A stretch of 64,000 nt of DNA. Origin: Coffea arabica. Taxonomy: Eukaryota > Streptophyta > Magnoliopsida > Gentianales > Rubiaceae. Positions within the stretch are counted from its first letter, which is position 1; the number at the start of each line of letters is the position of its first letter. Below, piece by piece: positions 22,812 to 37,960 of this stretch. Below the pieces are notes generated by a model, which ran no database searches, was not told where the DNA came from, and saw nothing but the letters and a program-made list of their open reading frames with translations. A program made the position numbers and the translations under genes. The stretch is from positions 5,086,501 to 5,150,500 of the forward strand of contig NC_092317.1 of NCBI RefSeq assembly GCF_036785885.1. The letters are read 5' to 3'.

Positions 22812-24078
22812 ATGCAGGTTGAACCAGAATCAGATGCTATGGCTGGGGAACACAGCGTCTCCGAGGATCCTTCTAGCCAGGTATGTGTAATAAATAATAG
22901 TACCAATAATATTTCTCTGAATAGACAGACTGATTAAATTCGCTTTACACATTCGGTTTCGCTTCTGGACATTTATTAATTTTCTACCCAGAGCGCTATG
23001 CAATTTGGAGAATACAAAGACTCGCTCGTTGCAACAATCTCTCAGCACTTGGACCTAAAACACCATTGCACTTCTTCAGCAGCATATCGGATTGCTGATT
23101 TAGGCTGCTTTGTTGGTCCTCATACTTTGGATGCAATGAGGACCATAACCGAAGCTGTAAAAGACAAATACAAAGCTGGAGGACAGAGCTTTGGCATCCC
23201 AGAATTCTTTGTGTACTTCAATGATCGTGTGACCAATGATTTTAATGCTCTTTTTGCTAAATTCCCAGAAGACAGACAATATTTTGCAGCCGGGGTTCCC
23301 GGCTCTTTTCACGGCAGATTGTTCCCAAAAGCTTCTCTGGATTTTGTATACTGTTCAAAGGCAGTGCATTGGCTCTCTAAAGTTCCCGAGGAGGAGTTAA
23401 CAGATCCGAATTCTCCCGCTTACAATCCAGACAGGATATCTTACATTAATGCACCAACAGCAGTTTGTGATGCGTATTTAGGCCAATTTACTAAAGAAAT
23501 GGAATCTATCCTCAGTGCTCGAGCACAAGAGCTGATTCATGGAGGGTTGATGGTGCTTGTGATCCCAGGCAGAGCCAATGGAACACAGTACCCATCATTC
23601 AGTCAAGTTTTCATGCCACTAGAAACTATTCTTTTGGACCTGGCAAAGGAGGTACCTACAACTTAAACTTTTCAAAACACAGTCAAAATGCCTGTCATTT
23701 AATCAAAATCCCTGTCAAAACACAACAGCATGTTAATCTTTATCTTTGCAGGGAATGGTGAGCAAAAACAAGGTGGATTTGTTCAACGTGCCAATGTATT
23801 TTCCCTCGCCGGAAGAGCTGAAGAATATTATAATACAAAAGACTGCGGGCTTTGAAATTGTAGAACTGAGCACTTTTACCAGAAGTTCTTTGCCAGTTTT
23901 TCCTACTGAAGTACTAAGAGGAGCCTTCGGTGGATTGTTGACGAAGCACTTCGGCACTGAGGTAGCTGAAAAAGTATTCGATCGATATGAGAAGGAAATT
24001 CCAACCCTTCGCCTACGCAACCCAGCTGAGGGCAACGGAGTATTCATATATGTTACTATCAAATTCAAGAAGTCGTGA
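22812..24078 (+). CDS. SABATH-family carboxyl methyltransferase
   Basis: Three exons (22812-22880, 22992-23651, 23752-24078) sum to 1056 nt and give 351 residues. SABATH enzymes transfer a methyl group from S-adenosylmethionine to small carboxylic acids or N-heterocycles (salicylate, jasmonate, loganate, farnesoate, xanthine types). Family blocks present are ADLGCFVGPHT (SAM motif I), NDRVTNDFNALF, GVPGSFHGRLFPKASL followed by HWLSKVPEEL, GGLMVLVIPGR, and the C-terminal F-R-EKEIPTLRLRNPAEG stretch. The N terminus is odd: the usual GGDG...SY..NS..Q block reads MAGEHSVSEDPSSQ and lacks the tyrosine, and motif I has GPHT where GPNT is usual. Substrate cannot be told. The frame is open, so it may be active with changed specificity or be early in decay. 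Length is normal (family about 350-380). Confidence 0.85.
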
Positions 24079-27000
24079 AACATTTGCAGTTTTACTCTTA
24101 CTCAAAAATGCTTGCCTTTTGGATTCCTTGTTCTGTTTCCTTTCCTACTTGCCTGATATGTATTACTCCATAATCATCTCAATTATTACCAGCTGCTTAT
24201 CCATGAAGTTATTTCAAACACGGGATTCATTCAGCTTATGTTGAAAATCAATACTCCGTTCATCGGAATAATTTAGTCGTTTAAACAAGAAATTCCACTT
24301 CTACGCTTATCAATATGATGTATTCAGTTTACTCAATTTACAACAAACATATTCATAGTACAGAAATTAATTAAATCAACCAATCATTCCGAAAACGAAA
24401 TCAAATATACATATGGCGACGAATAAATCTTGTAAATGAAACCCAAAAAAAAATCCAGATAATTCTTACAACGATATTAGGAGAAGAAAATCAAATGAAA
24501 TAATGGTTTATTTTCTTTAATTAATTTGCTGCAACAGAAAAAAATGGAAGCACCAATTGAAAGTGGATTAGAAAAGTAAGAGAGTTGTACGTTGTGTTTG
24601 TTGTAGTTGTACTGACGCCTTAGGAGTTTTAACACCGCGGCACTGGCGGCTGCTGCTGGTCAAACGACGTAGTTGCACTTCTGTCTAAGTACGTTTGGTT
24701 TAAATTCATCATGTTCATGGCTAGTCAACGCCAATTACCTTTCGCCGCCAATAATTTAATGAATTCAAACTTCAATTTTTAGACTTCAATTTTATCAAAC
24801 ACACTCTTGCTCTTGATCAATGATTTTTTTTGTCAAAGACAATTGATTGTCTTTCAATAAAATTTTTTCCTAATCCAGCAAGTATAATAACATTACATCA
24901 TTTTTAACATTACAAGAATCATATGGTCGTTAAAAGTTCAACTTTTCGTGCAACATTGACTACAATATAATAGAGGATATGTTTAAAACTTTGAATTTTT
25001 TTTTTATGATACAAGGGGCATTAGTGCGTTACAAATATATGAAGCTGCACCTGAAAAAATATTTAAAAAAAAATGGAAAACGAAAGCCTTGGGATCATTA
25101 AGATTATCAAGGTAAGTTCAACATTGATCAAATTGGGCCGAGTTAGACTAGGGCGTTTGCAGTCCATTATCTTAATGTTTGAGTATGACTAAACGCCGCC
25201 GTTTCGAGGCCGTTCTGTCTGGTTCTCTTGCTCCTCCTCCTCTTCCATCATGTTGGAGAACAGCTACGGAGTATTAAACGCGGCAAATGCAGAATTCTGT
25301 CTACGACTGTTATGCTTCCTTTCCCATAAATCCAAAGTCCATGGAAGTGCATTCTCCTCAATCCCCAAATTTCCCTTTTGATGAAAAGCGTGATTTGTAT
25401 CATGGGGTAGGGGAACAGTGGGTCTATCGTTTTATAAGGTGTGGAATTCCTCTGCAGATTAAGGTAACATTGTACTAGTTATGTTCCCATGTTGTTCATT
25501 TCGACGGTTAAGCATGCTTCCGGTGTGTAATATTGTGTGTGAGTTGTTCCTGCAGTAGAAAAGATAGACTCTTAATTGTTTTAGTTGAGATTAAAGTTGC
25601 ATTCTTCTGGGAATGTCTATAAATCCTAGAGCAAGATTTTGTTTCCTTTTTAGTTACGGTTCGATGATTATTCACCTTAGTCTGCTTTGGATTGTCATGT
25701 TTACGTTGGCCTATTGCAATCAAAGAAGTTATAAAAAAAGATTGAATTTTTAGCCAAATTTGAGTTTAAAACACAAATTATGCTTCCCAGAGCCTAGAAA
25801 GAGTTCTTAGTGTTTGTTAAGCTAATGGACTACAGAAATATTTCGTGAATACGAAAAAGCTGAAGCTGTTAAGCTGTTTTAGCTTTTGGTTTTGTTTACA
25901 CAAAATTGCAGTAGACCTTTACATGTGAAGGAAGAGATCATCATGCCCATTTGGGTTATTTTCGTACATATATTTTTTTCTTTTTTTGGGTTATCTATTC
26001 AGTAGGTTGAACTGTTCTTGAAATGAATGTTTGCAACACTAATCCAAGTCCCCTTACACTGGAGGATGGCTGCAAGCGGTTTGTGCACAGGCAATGACCT
26101 TGGAATTGTAGTTATTTCCCTGTCAACTGGTGGTAGTAGCATCAACCTGTGGTGTTTACACGCTAAAATAAGTAGAATTGATCCATGGAGCATCCACATT
26201 TTAGGCTTAGATGAAATTTTTGTGGAGGCTGTGAAAGGAAAGAAAGAAAAAGTCAATTTTGGCATGTGTGCTGTGTCTATCTTCCATTCAAGTCCTTTAA
26301 CAGATTTAAGGGTGGCTGTTAATATTTAATGCCAATCAGATTTCCTATCAAACTTCAGATCCCGGCTTGTCTTTGGCCATTAATAACTATAACTGTTGCT
26401 CTTAAGCAAGGATGGAAGTTCACAGGTCTGGTTTGTCATTCATGTCTTATCTGTCGTCAACTTATCGCTGATAAAACCTAGGTGGCAATAGGAATTTCTC
26501 CAAAACATAAGCACACAAATTTTGATTATTAGCGTATCTTTGGCCAACATTTTTCTGTCCCTTAAACTCTGAAAGGCATGTTCATATGGCACATATTATG
26601 CATCACATACAGCAGTGAAGTAAAGTAGTTGTGCAAATGTTGTAGCTTGAGGAAACATATGAAACTGTCAACTAGCATTTAATTTATCTAACGCAATAAT
26701 TGAAGAGACTACCAACTTCTTCAATATTGTTTGAGAGAGTGCTGATTATCATGTTATGGCATCTCCTAATGTTTTTTGTGATGTAAACTAGTTAATTAAA
26801 ATCAGATAAAGAAAAGCCTACAGCCTATGTAGTCTAAATCAGTTCATCCTTGAAAAGGCTAGGCTCCTTCTTCTTTCCATTTCATGTTATTCTTGCCTTC
26901 CTTTGAGATTAGCTTTGGATATAGAATTGATCTGAAATTTTTCTAGAATATCTTTTCCATGAGACCACTAAATTTTGTCAATTTTCTGGTCATGTCTGGT

Positions 27001-27111
27001 ACAATGAAGATACATGACTGAGTACCATCAAATTTGCTGATGCAAAATAGAGGAACTTGAAAGTTATCGACAGAATGCCATCAAAGACTTCAGTTGACTG
27101 GAAAGTTTTAG

Positions 27112-27590
27112 CCCCCTTCCAGTTGTCTTTTAATGGAGTTAAATGTTGCAAATTGGTGCATCTCGTGATATGTAAGCATATGTTTAACATATTTATGTAG
27201 TTTATAAAGGAGTATGTTTGGGCATTTGCTACCTCATTGGGTTAAATGTGAGCAAATATATGCCATGATATCAATTTTCTTGCATGGTGTGGGCAATATA
27301 TGATCTGGGCATGGTTTTCACATTTCAGTCCTGTCGATCTTCAGTTCAATCCCCCTTCCAGTTGTCTTGTAATGGAGTTAAATGTTGCAAATTGGCGCAT
27401 CTCGTGATATGTAAGCATAAGTTTAACATATTTATGTAGTTTATACATGAGTATGTTTGGGCATTTGCTACCGCATTGGGTTAAATGTGAGCGAATATAT
27501 GCCATGATATCAATTTTCTTGCATGGTGTGGGCAATATATGATCTGGGCATGGTTTTCACATTTCAGCCCTGTCGATTTTCATTTTCAAT
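27112..27590. repeat. 239-bp tandem duplication
   Basis: Units 27112-27350 and 27351-27590 start with CCCCTTCCAGTTGTCTT and match almost base for base, including the segment GTTTGGGCATTTGCTACC, with one clear drift at the end of unit 2. The high identity implies a recent event. Confidence 0.93.
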
Positions 27591-27896
27591 CCAGACCTAT
27601 GTAATGCTCTTGAAATTGTTCAGAACTCCTAATGATCCAACCTGCTTGTTGCCTTGTGCCAAGTTAGCCAGGAACCCATTGGCTGTCCCGTCCAAGTAAT
27701 TGCCATTAATTACTGCAGTTAGTTGGTCAAACTAGGGAAAATTGGATGAACTAAATTAATGCCTGCATCTTTGAACAAAACACACCAAAGTTCCTATTTC
27801 AACTTTAAACTATTAACTATTCCTTTTAGATTTATTCTCATCTCTATTTCCTCCTTGTTGTCATCTAGATTTGGCACTATCCTTAGTCCCTCGCAG

Positions 27897-28088
27897 CCAC
27901 CACCCAGTCTGCCTCTGCATCCTTCTTCACTTCACACTCTTTCCATTTACCTGTACATCCGATGCTGTCCTTTCTTTTTTTCCTTTTCTTGACCACCACC
28001 CAGTCTGCCTCTGCATCCCTCTTCACTTCACACTCTCTCCATTTACTTGTACACCCGATGCTGTCCTTTCTTTTTTTCCTTTTCTTGA
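27897..28088. repeat. 96-bp tandem duplication
   Basis: Two units, offset by 96 bp, both read CCACCACCCAGTCTGCCTCT and end TTTTTTTCCTTTTCTTGA. The unit is a multiple of three, so a 32-residue repeat appears in translation, but the peptide looks non-coding. Confidence 0.92.
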
Positions 28089-28961
28089 ACTTTTGCTTGC
28101 TTTAATAGGCTGGTTGAAACAGTATTGGCGTAGTAATTCCTGTGGAGTTGTTTATGGGATAATTGAACTGTTATTGTGCCTTATCTTTTTCTGTTTAGAT
28201 TTGTAGTCCTTTCTTTTTTTTATAAGAAAATTTATTTGTAATTTCCATAGGTGCTACATTATTTTTGTTTTGTATTCTCATATTGAATGTGTTCTTGACA
28301 TACAGCAAATTAAGCTATGGAATTAGTGAGGAAATTTATGGTATTTCCTTGCTTCCTTTGAAGACCATTGTGCATGCCACTGTATCATATATTTCTTGTT
28401 GGAATATATTGGAATGGAAATTTAGCTAATCTTATTTCTACTGTGCTGATATTGAGGAGAACCCTTACCACATTAGCTTCCCGAGCATTCTGATTATGGA
28501 TCTTTATTACATATAAGCTCCATGTGCAATTGAATATTTGCAATGATCTTCAGTTCCTGACGCTCCATGGTCTCACTCATGGAAAACAGCATACCTGCTT
28601 TTGTTAGCCAATGATACCTATTGCAAGAAGGTTATTTGATGATAGGCACTTAGGAAAAGTGCAAGTTTGAAACTATTTTCATTTTTGTCCAATTGCTCCT
28701 CAATCTCCACATCTCTTTTCCTTTTTATATTTTATGGTTGTTTGTTTGTTAATGTCCAACTCCATATATTATCAAATGTACAGGATATTTTAAGGGATAA
28801 TAGTAATTTAGTAAACTATGTTTTCTGCTTAGGATTTACTATCATCCTAAACCAACAACATTTCATCAGTTTCATGCAGAGGACCTTAGGGTTTGGAAGA
28901 GAGGGAAGGGTATTAACCACACTGGCACTCGAAAAAGAGATAGCGTTCCATCAAGAACGAA

Positions 28962-31900
28962 ATGGAAGCTGGGAACACTTCAACCGCTGTTGTGCAGGAG
29001 AATTCTGTGCTGAACAGAGTCCATTCCAACATTGACCGGTTGCCGGATGATATCCTCATTACCATCTTATCACTTTTGACAGTTGAAGAAGCGGCAGCAA
29101 CTAGTATCCTTTCTCGCAGATGGAGATATTTGTGGATGCACACTACTGGGTGTTGGAGCTTTGATTTTTCTGAGGAGGTCAAGGTGATGGTTGATAAAAT
29201 GGGCGTTAGTACGGTTATGGACATACTTCTGCATCATTCATTTGGAAGGTTGTGTTTGGTTACTAATGTCACAGCTTTACATCGCGGCCCATATCTTAAC
29301 GAATTCAGGATAGTTGCTTACCTGGATTCAAAAACTTGAATTGGACTTCAAGAACTGCTTCGTATTCCGTCCATTGAAAAGATATAGTTTTCCCAATCTT
29401 GAGGAATTCAAACTTTTGTTAGCAGCAGGTGTTATGAAATTCCTCCAGTGCCAGCATCATCTGAGGGGGGTAAAACTCGGGGTTCATCATTTAAGGGGCT
29501 TTGGTTGTCTAAGAGCCCTTTGTTTGGTATGTTGATATCTCTGAAGAGGTTCTGGACTGTATCTTCTCCAACTGTACATCACTTGAAAGTATATCTCTAG
29601 AAGAATCATATGAACTAGTGAATCTAAAAGTTCACGGCCTTCATTTGAGGTATTTTGAGATGATAAACTGGTTTAACCTGAAATCTCTGGAGATATCTGC
29701 AGCGAATCTTGAGTTGTTTACTTATTTAGGACCCAATATAGATGTTCCTTTCGGAAGTGGTCCTCATTGCCTTTTGGAAGCAACAATCGGAGGATCATTT
29801 GGTGAATCATTTGTTTTTGGATCTGCAAAGCATTTGGTTTATATTTCTCAACTGGAAACTCTTACCTTCGATGTCTCTTTTGAGGTAAGTTAATGACGAA
29901 CATGTACTTGTCTTTGTTTAATTTCTTATGGTTTTTTCCATTCCATTGCTTGTTCATGTGTTTGATCATTTCTCTTTGCTGTCCCTAATCTGGGCAGGTT
30001 AATTTGAGAATTTCCAGCTTTCCAAACGTTTTCTGAGAAATGATTAATCTCAAGCATTTGGAACTGAAAGTGAGGCTTTCTGGTTCACAAAGCCTTCTGC
30101 CTTATACAACTTGTATAAAGGCCTGTCCTTTCTTGTCTACATTCAGGATAAAGGTTAGTGGGTCTCCTTTGCTGCTTATAAAACATGTAGGTTTGACTCT
30201 GAAAAATTCATGCTTGGATTTAGGACTTTTCCCTGTATAATCATATTCTTCATCATATTGGTCATGCATTTTGCAAAGGTGGATAGCACCAAGTACAAAC
30301 CCTGATAAACCTAGGAATCACATATCACTGTTGTATTTCAAGTCTATTGGGCATCATTGTACTTCATTCTGTTGTTATGTTGGGTTCTCCTCATATACTG
30401 TCTTATGTATTCTTGTTGTGATATCATGTTATGAGATTTCCGTGATAGATCTCACTACTAATACGTGTTTATCATGTCATGGTTTTGCCATTTGTTTCCA
30501 ACTATACTTCTTTAACATTTACCTAATATAAATGCCTGTATGAATTTGATTCAAATGGTTGATTTGTTTAAGGACTTTAATTTTTCATGATAATCGTGGT
30601 CTTTGTAAATGCTATAAAATATTATAAAAAAAAAATTGGGCATTTATTAATACCAAGCATATTTTGATCTTTTCGAAGTTACAGCGATCAGACAGTTTAC
30701 CTTGGATTCTATTTGAAATAATTTTCTGTATTACCTTGCTAATCATCTCACATTTCCTTCTTCCAAATGGCAGAACTTCATTTTAGTGTCAACTCAATTT
30801 ACTTGGTGAAATAAACCAGTAATCTGGAAATTCTCCCCTGTTATCCATAGAAACTGAAAGCAATTAGAGGTCCGAATTTAACATTTGTTATTCCACAAAC
30901 TGTTGTCATATCTATGTTGGATGGACAAAAGGACTGTACAATAACAAGACCAATTAACATTTGTCATATCTGATCTTCATAGTGCTGGGAATGGACAATA
31001 ACAAGACCAATTTTGTATGGGATTTTAACATTTCAAATTCTGGTTAATAAGTGATATATTGCTTCATTTAAGTTGGAATGACATAATGCACGCATTTCGT
31101 GGCTTTGCTATTAGTAAAGCTATGAATTCTAGCAATAGGATTATCCCTGGATTTATTATTAATTAGTAATACCTCATGTGCTTTCGCCAGTGAATATATG
31201 TTCCCAAAATATAACATCTTTAATGCATGCATTTTGTGGCTTTACTATCAGGAGAGCTATGAATTGTAGCCGTATGATTATCCCTGGATTTTGTATTAGT
31301 GCCATTATTTCCCATTTTCTTCTACCCCAACTTTGGCTGGCTAAGACATATAAGATAATTCATCAGTTCTTTGACTGGTTATTAATTTCTAAGCCTACTA
31401 AGGTGTGATTGAGCACTATTTCATAGCTATTCAAGGATTTTCCCTCTCAATATCATACTTTTGGCTATACAACATTGTCTTGAAGGTTTTCTGCTTGGTT
31501 GTTTTCTTTCTTTACAGGCATGTTCGAATGTTTATCCTTTTTTTTTTTTTTGCATTTTTACTTTTCTCTCTCTTCAAATATGGTTGTTAGTTAATGAGTG
31601 TACATGAATGTTCAGGTCATGTTATTATGATGCTTCTAGGGTTAATGGTGGGTTAAAGCTGACAGGTCTATTTCACAGTATGGTTGTAAAATATGCTCCT
31701 TTTCAGCTATTCTTTTTGCTTTTCCACTTATTTGAGCTGTTGGTTTGCTTTGTGGTAATTACACATTTCCTGCATAACCCTTCACAATTTATTATCCACT
31801 TAAGTAGCATAATATGACTATTCTTTTCCTTCTGCAGTACTTCCTGCAGTGGCCTTTCACTCTGCATCAGGTAGGGAAAGAGTTACTATTGTGAACTTCC

Positions 31901-32223
31901 TGGAGCTTGCAGTTACAAGTACATAGTTAAAATTATATTTCTTTATGTTGGCAGTCACTCATTGGGGTACATCCATATCATACGAGAAGGTCTGAAGCTA
32001 ATAGATATGCTCATCAACACCTTGAAGTGGTGGAGTTGATTGGATTTCATGGCTGTGCAAACGAACTTAACCTTGCCACCCGCTTGCTTCAGATTGCTGT
32101 GAACCTCAAGAGAATGGTTTACAGTTTCATTCTGAAAAACAAAAAGAAGATCGCTCGTCCAGGAAGCTTGTTGCAAGGTTTCGAAAAACTTTACCTCCAG
32201 CAGTTGAGCTGGTGGTTTGCTGA
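28962..32223 (+). pseudogene. F-box/LRR/FBD gene, decayed
   Basis: An F-box domain (DRLPDDILITILSLL then TSILSRRWRYLW) is followed by leucine-rich repeat segments (QKLELDFKNC, LRGVKLGVHHL, NLKSLEISAANLELF) and, at 31955-32223, an FBD-like domain (YAHQHLEVVELIGFHG). Such proteins are SCF E3 ligase substrate adaptors. The frame is broken. A deletion-type shift lies near 29325, where AYLDS jumps to WIQKLEL in another frame. A second shift lies near 29530. An in-frame TGA lies at about 30034 after FPNVF. A fourth shift lies near 32120, after which the typical end RKLVARFRK...VELVVC reads in a new frame. Introns at about 29884-29998 and later still have GT..AG borders, so it decayed in place and is not a retrocopy. 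Assembly error is unlikely to explain four separate faults. Confidence 0.8.
31082..31293. repeat. Imperfect duplication of about 70 bp in the F-box locus
   Basis: 31082-31153 and 31220-31293 share AATGCACGCATTTCGTGGC versus AATGCATGCATTTTGTGGC, GAGAGCTATGAATT-type and ATTATCCCTGGATTT segments. They are offset by about 138 bp and are clearly diverged. Confidence 0.75.
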
Positions 32224-33249
32224 ATCATGGGGGACCTTTTCAGTCACAAACTTGGGAACCAAAAACATTTGTTATATTAATAATGCTGATACATTAGAAG
32301 TGTATTGCAGGCAACTATGTTATGTTCTAATTACTATTTGACTGTAATATGTTTGCTAATGATGAGATGAAACATAGAGACTCTTGGAGTTTATACTGTT
32401 TAGCAATGCTTGAATGGGTGATTATGAATGCTCAATATCAATGTAGGGTGGGGATTGTCTTCGATTCCTCATAAGATAGTACAGGAAATCGGTAAGTTGG
32501 AATATGATCAAACAAATGCCGTATTTCTTGGTTTCTTTGTTGCTATCTATGAAGGAAGAATCTGTTATAGCGCTTGGATTTAAATGGACAACTAGAAAGA
32601 ATGGTAGTCTACATTATTTAAGTTCTTTATGTTACTTTCAATTTCTGTGGTGCTATTTATATAAACTAAAGGTAGAGCCTATTTGCAGCACTTGGATTGA
32701 AATTAGAGAGGAAAAAAAACCAATATTAGACTTTTACTTTTTGAAAATTTTTTATGTTTCTTATCAATGAATATTAATGCAGTCAAGTGCAAATCTCCCA
32801 CCTTATCTTACAAGAAAATCCTTTTCATCCCTTGTTGGACTAATATCAATAATCATCCACACAAACATCAAAAAATCCTATCAAAAAGCACCCAAATTAG
32901 AGAGGGAGGTATATACAAGTTTGGAACAAATAACTAGGCTTCAATGCAATATCCCTAAAAAGAGGAATTAAAATTGTAAACAGAAAAAACCCAACCAAAC
33001 ACTGCCTTGCCCGCCTGTCACCCTCTCTCTCTCTCCTTACTCAATAGTCTGTAGACTCTTTTACTCTCTATCATATATTCACCTCAACTCTAACTTTAAT
33101 GAATTTAATCCAATAATCTAGGCATCTTTATTTCATTAATTTTTTTAAAAAATTTTCTGGGTTCCAAAAAATGAACGTTAATACTCCATAAACTACTCTC
33201 CATTGAAGACAGACTTCCAAGCACATCCTCCTGAGAAATTTGATTAAAA
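32224..33249. other. Intergenic DNA and CDKD promoter
   Basis: This stretch is AT-rich, with a short CT run near 33022-33035 ahead of CDKD. No gene is supported. Confidence 0.5.
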
Positions 33250-36615
<3,366 letters not shown>

Positions 36616-37960
36616 TCGACTGATTCATTGATGAACTTGGATACTTATCCACCATAAGGGGAAAAAAAAAGATTTTTTTGACTAGCTGGTTATTATAGTG
36701 ATATCGATGACTGCATGATACAGAGTGTGTTTGAACAGCTCATTTTTGGAAAACCAAACCCCCCCAACAAAGAAAAAAAAGAAAAAAAATGTTTCTGACA
36801 CATGTAACGAGAAAAGATTTTTGCTGATGGAATGAGTTTATGTAGTCCATGTGAAACAGGAAGATATCCATGGCAAAACGTGATTTCGTTAATTTATTTA
36901 CTGCAACAGGTTTGTTCGATGTGAATGGAGATGATGGTTTTGTGAATGAGACGGGCAAACTGTTTACTTTGATCTTCTAGAACCCAACCAATATATTTGA
37001 GACTTGGATGGTTTACCATTCATCAAGCAAGAATGACTGATATATGCACAATAAAAGCTGCATGCACCTTCCAGTCTGATAATCAAACTAACAAGAGTTT
37101 CCAGTATATCCTCAAATTTTTTTTTAATATATAACATTGACTCCGTTCATGTTGTTGTTCCCTCAACTTAACTTCAAGCAAGTTCTTTACATATTAAAAC
37201 TTGTGTCTGCTGGAGGAATTTTCCTTCCTATCCATTAATAATTGGTTATCTTCAAAAGCTGAAAGAACCTATTAAGCGCACAAGCAACCTGATATGGATC
37301 ATGGCCTTTCACGTTGCCTTTGAGTTTGTGCAAGATAATTGCTATCTCTTTGTTGCAAATTTTTATAGAATGCTGATGGATATGAATCCGAATTACCTTG
37401 CAAATGGAGTAAATTGATGCCGAAAAAAAATAAAGTCTCTTTAAATTATGCCCATAATCCATTATGCAGGTATGCCAAGAGATTTGCTTGCAATGCAATG
37501 AAACTAATCAAACATATCAACAGTTTTTAAAAGAGATTGGAAATGCAGAATATAAAAAACAGAGGCTGTATATGGAGAATAGGATCCCTTTTTATCGGAT
37601 TACTTTATACTACCAGCACTCCACTGAAGAATGCTTCAGAAATTTTCTGCTAAAGATACCACCACCGATGGTGGCATAATATGGCTGAGCACAACTTTCT
37701 GTTATTTTGTAATTCTTTCTTGAAGGAAGGAGGATTTTCAACCATGATCAATAAACTACGAGACCATTTAGTTCTGCCTCTGCAAGCCTGTGGTGCAGAG
37801 CTGAACTAGAAACCTGAGAGTTTCAGTTGAGGGCCTTGTGAGCTTGCCTTTTGGTTTGTCATTGTTTCTAGGATGCATGCTTCCAAAATCTTGACCTTTG
37901 CATTAACCAATATTGCTCAAGAAGTGGTGCGGCTGCTATAACAGAACAAAGCCTGAAGCT
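36616..37960. other. Convergent intergenic space between CDKD and the MATE gene
   Basis: This holds the 3' UTRs of both genes, which converge here. A 71-codon + strand frame at 37464-37679 is not recognised and has no support. Confidence 0.5.

Larger units (their letters stand above)
24079..28961. other. Intergenic DNA with possible 5' leader exons
   Basis: This is mostly AT-rich non-coding DNA. Two tandem duplications (27112-27590 and 27897-28088) are listed separately. At 25287-25463 an open 59-codon stretch ends at AAG|GTAACA, which could be a leader exon of the downstream F-box locus or chance; its peptide is not recognised. A T-tract occurs near 25970-25990. No other gene is supported. 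Confidence 0.4.

Noticed and set aside
27871-28206. 111-codon frame with a 32-residue internal repeat
   Set aside because: The repeat is simply the 96-bp tandem duplication read in an open frame. The peptide is Cys/Phe/Pro-rich and looks non-coding.
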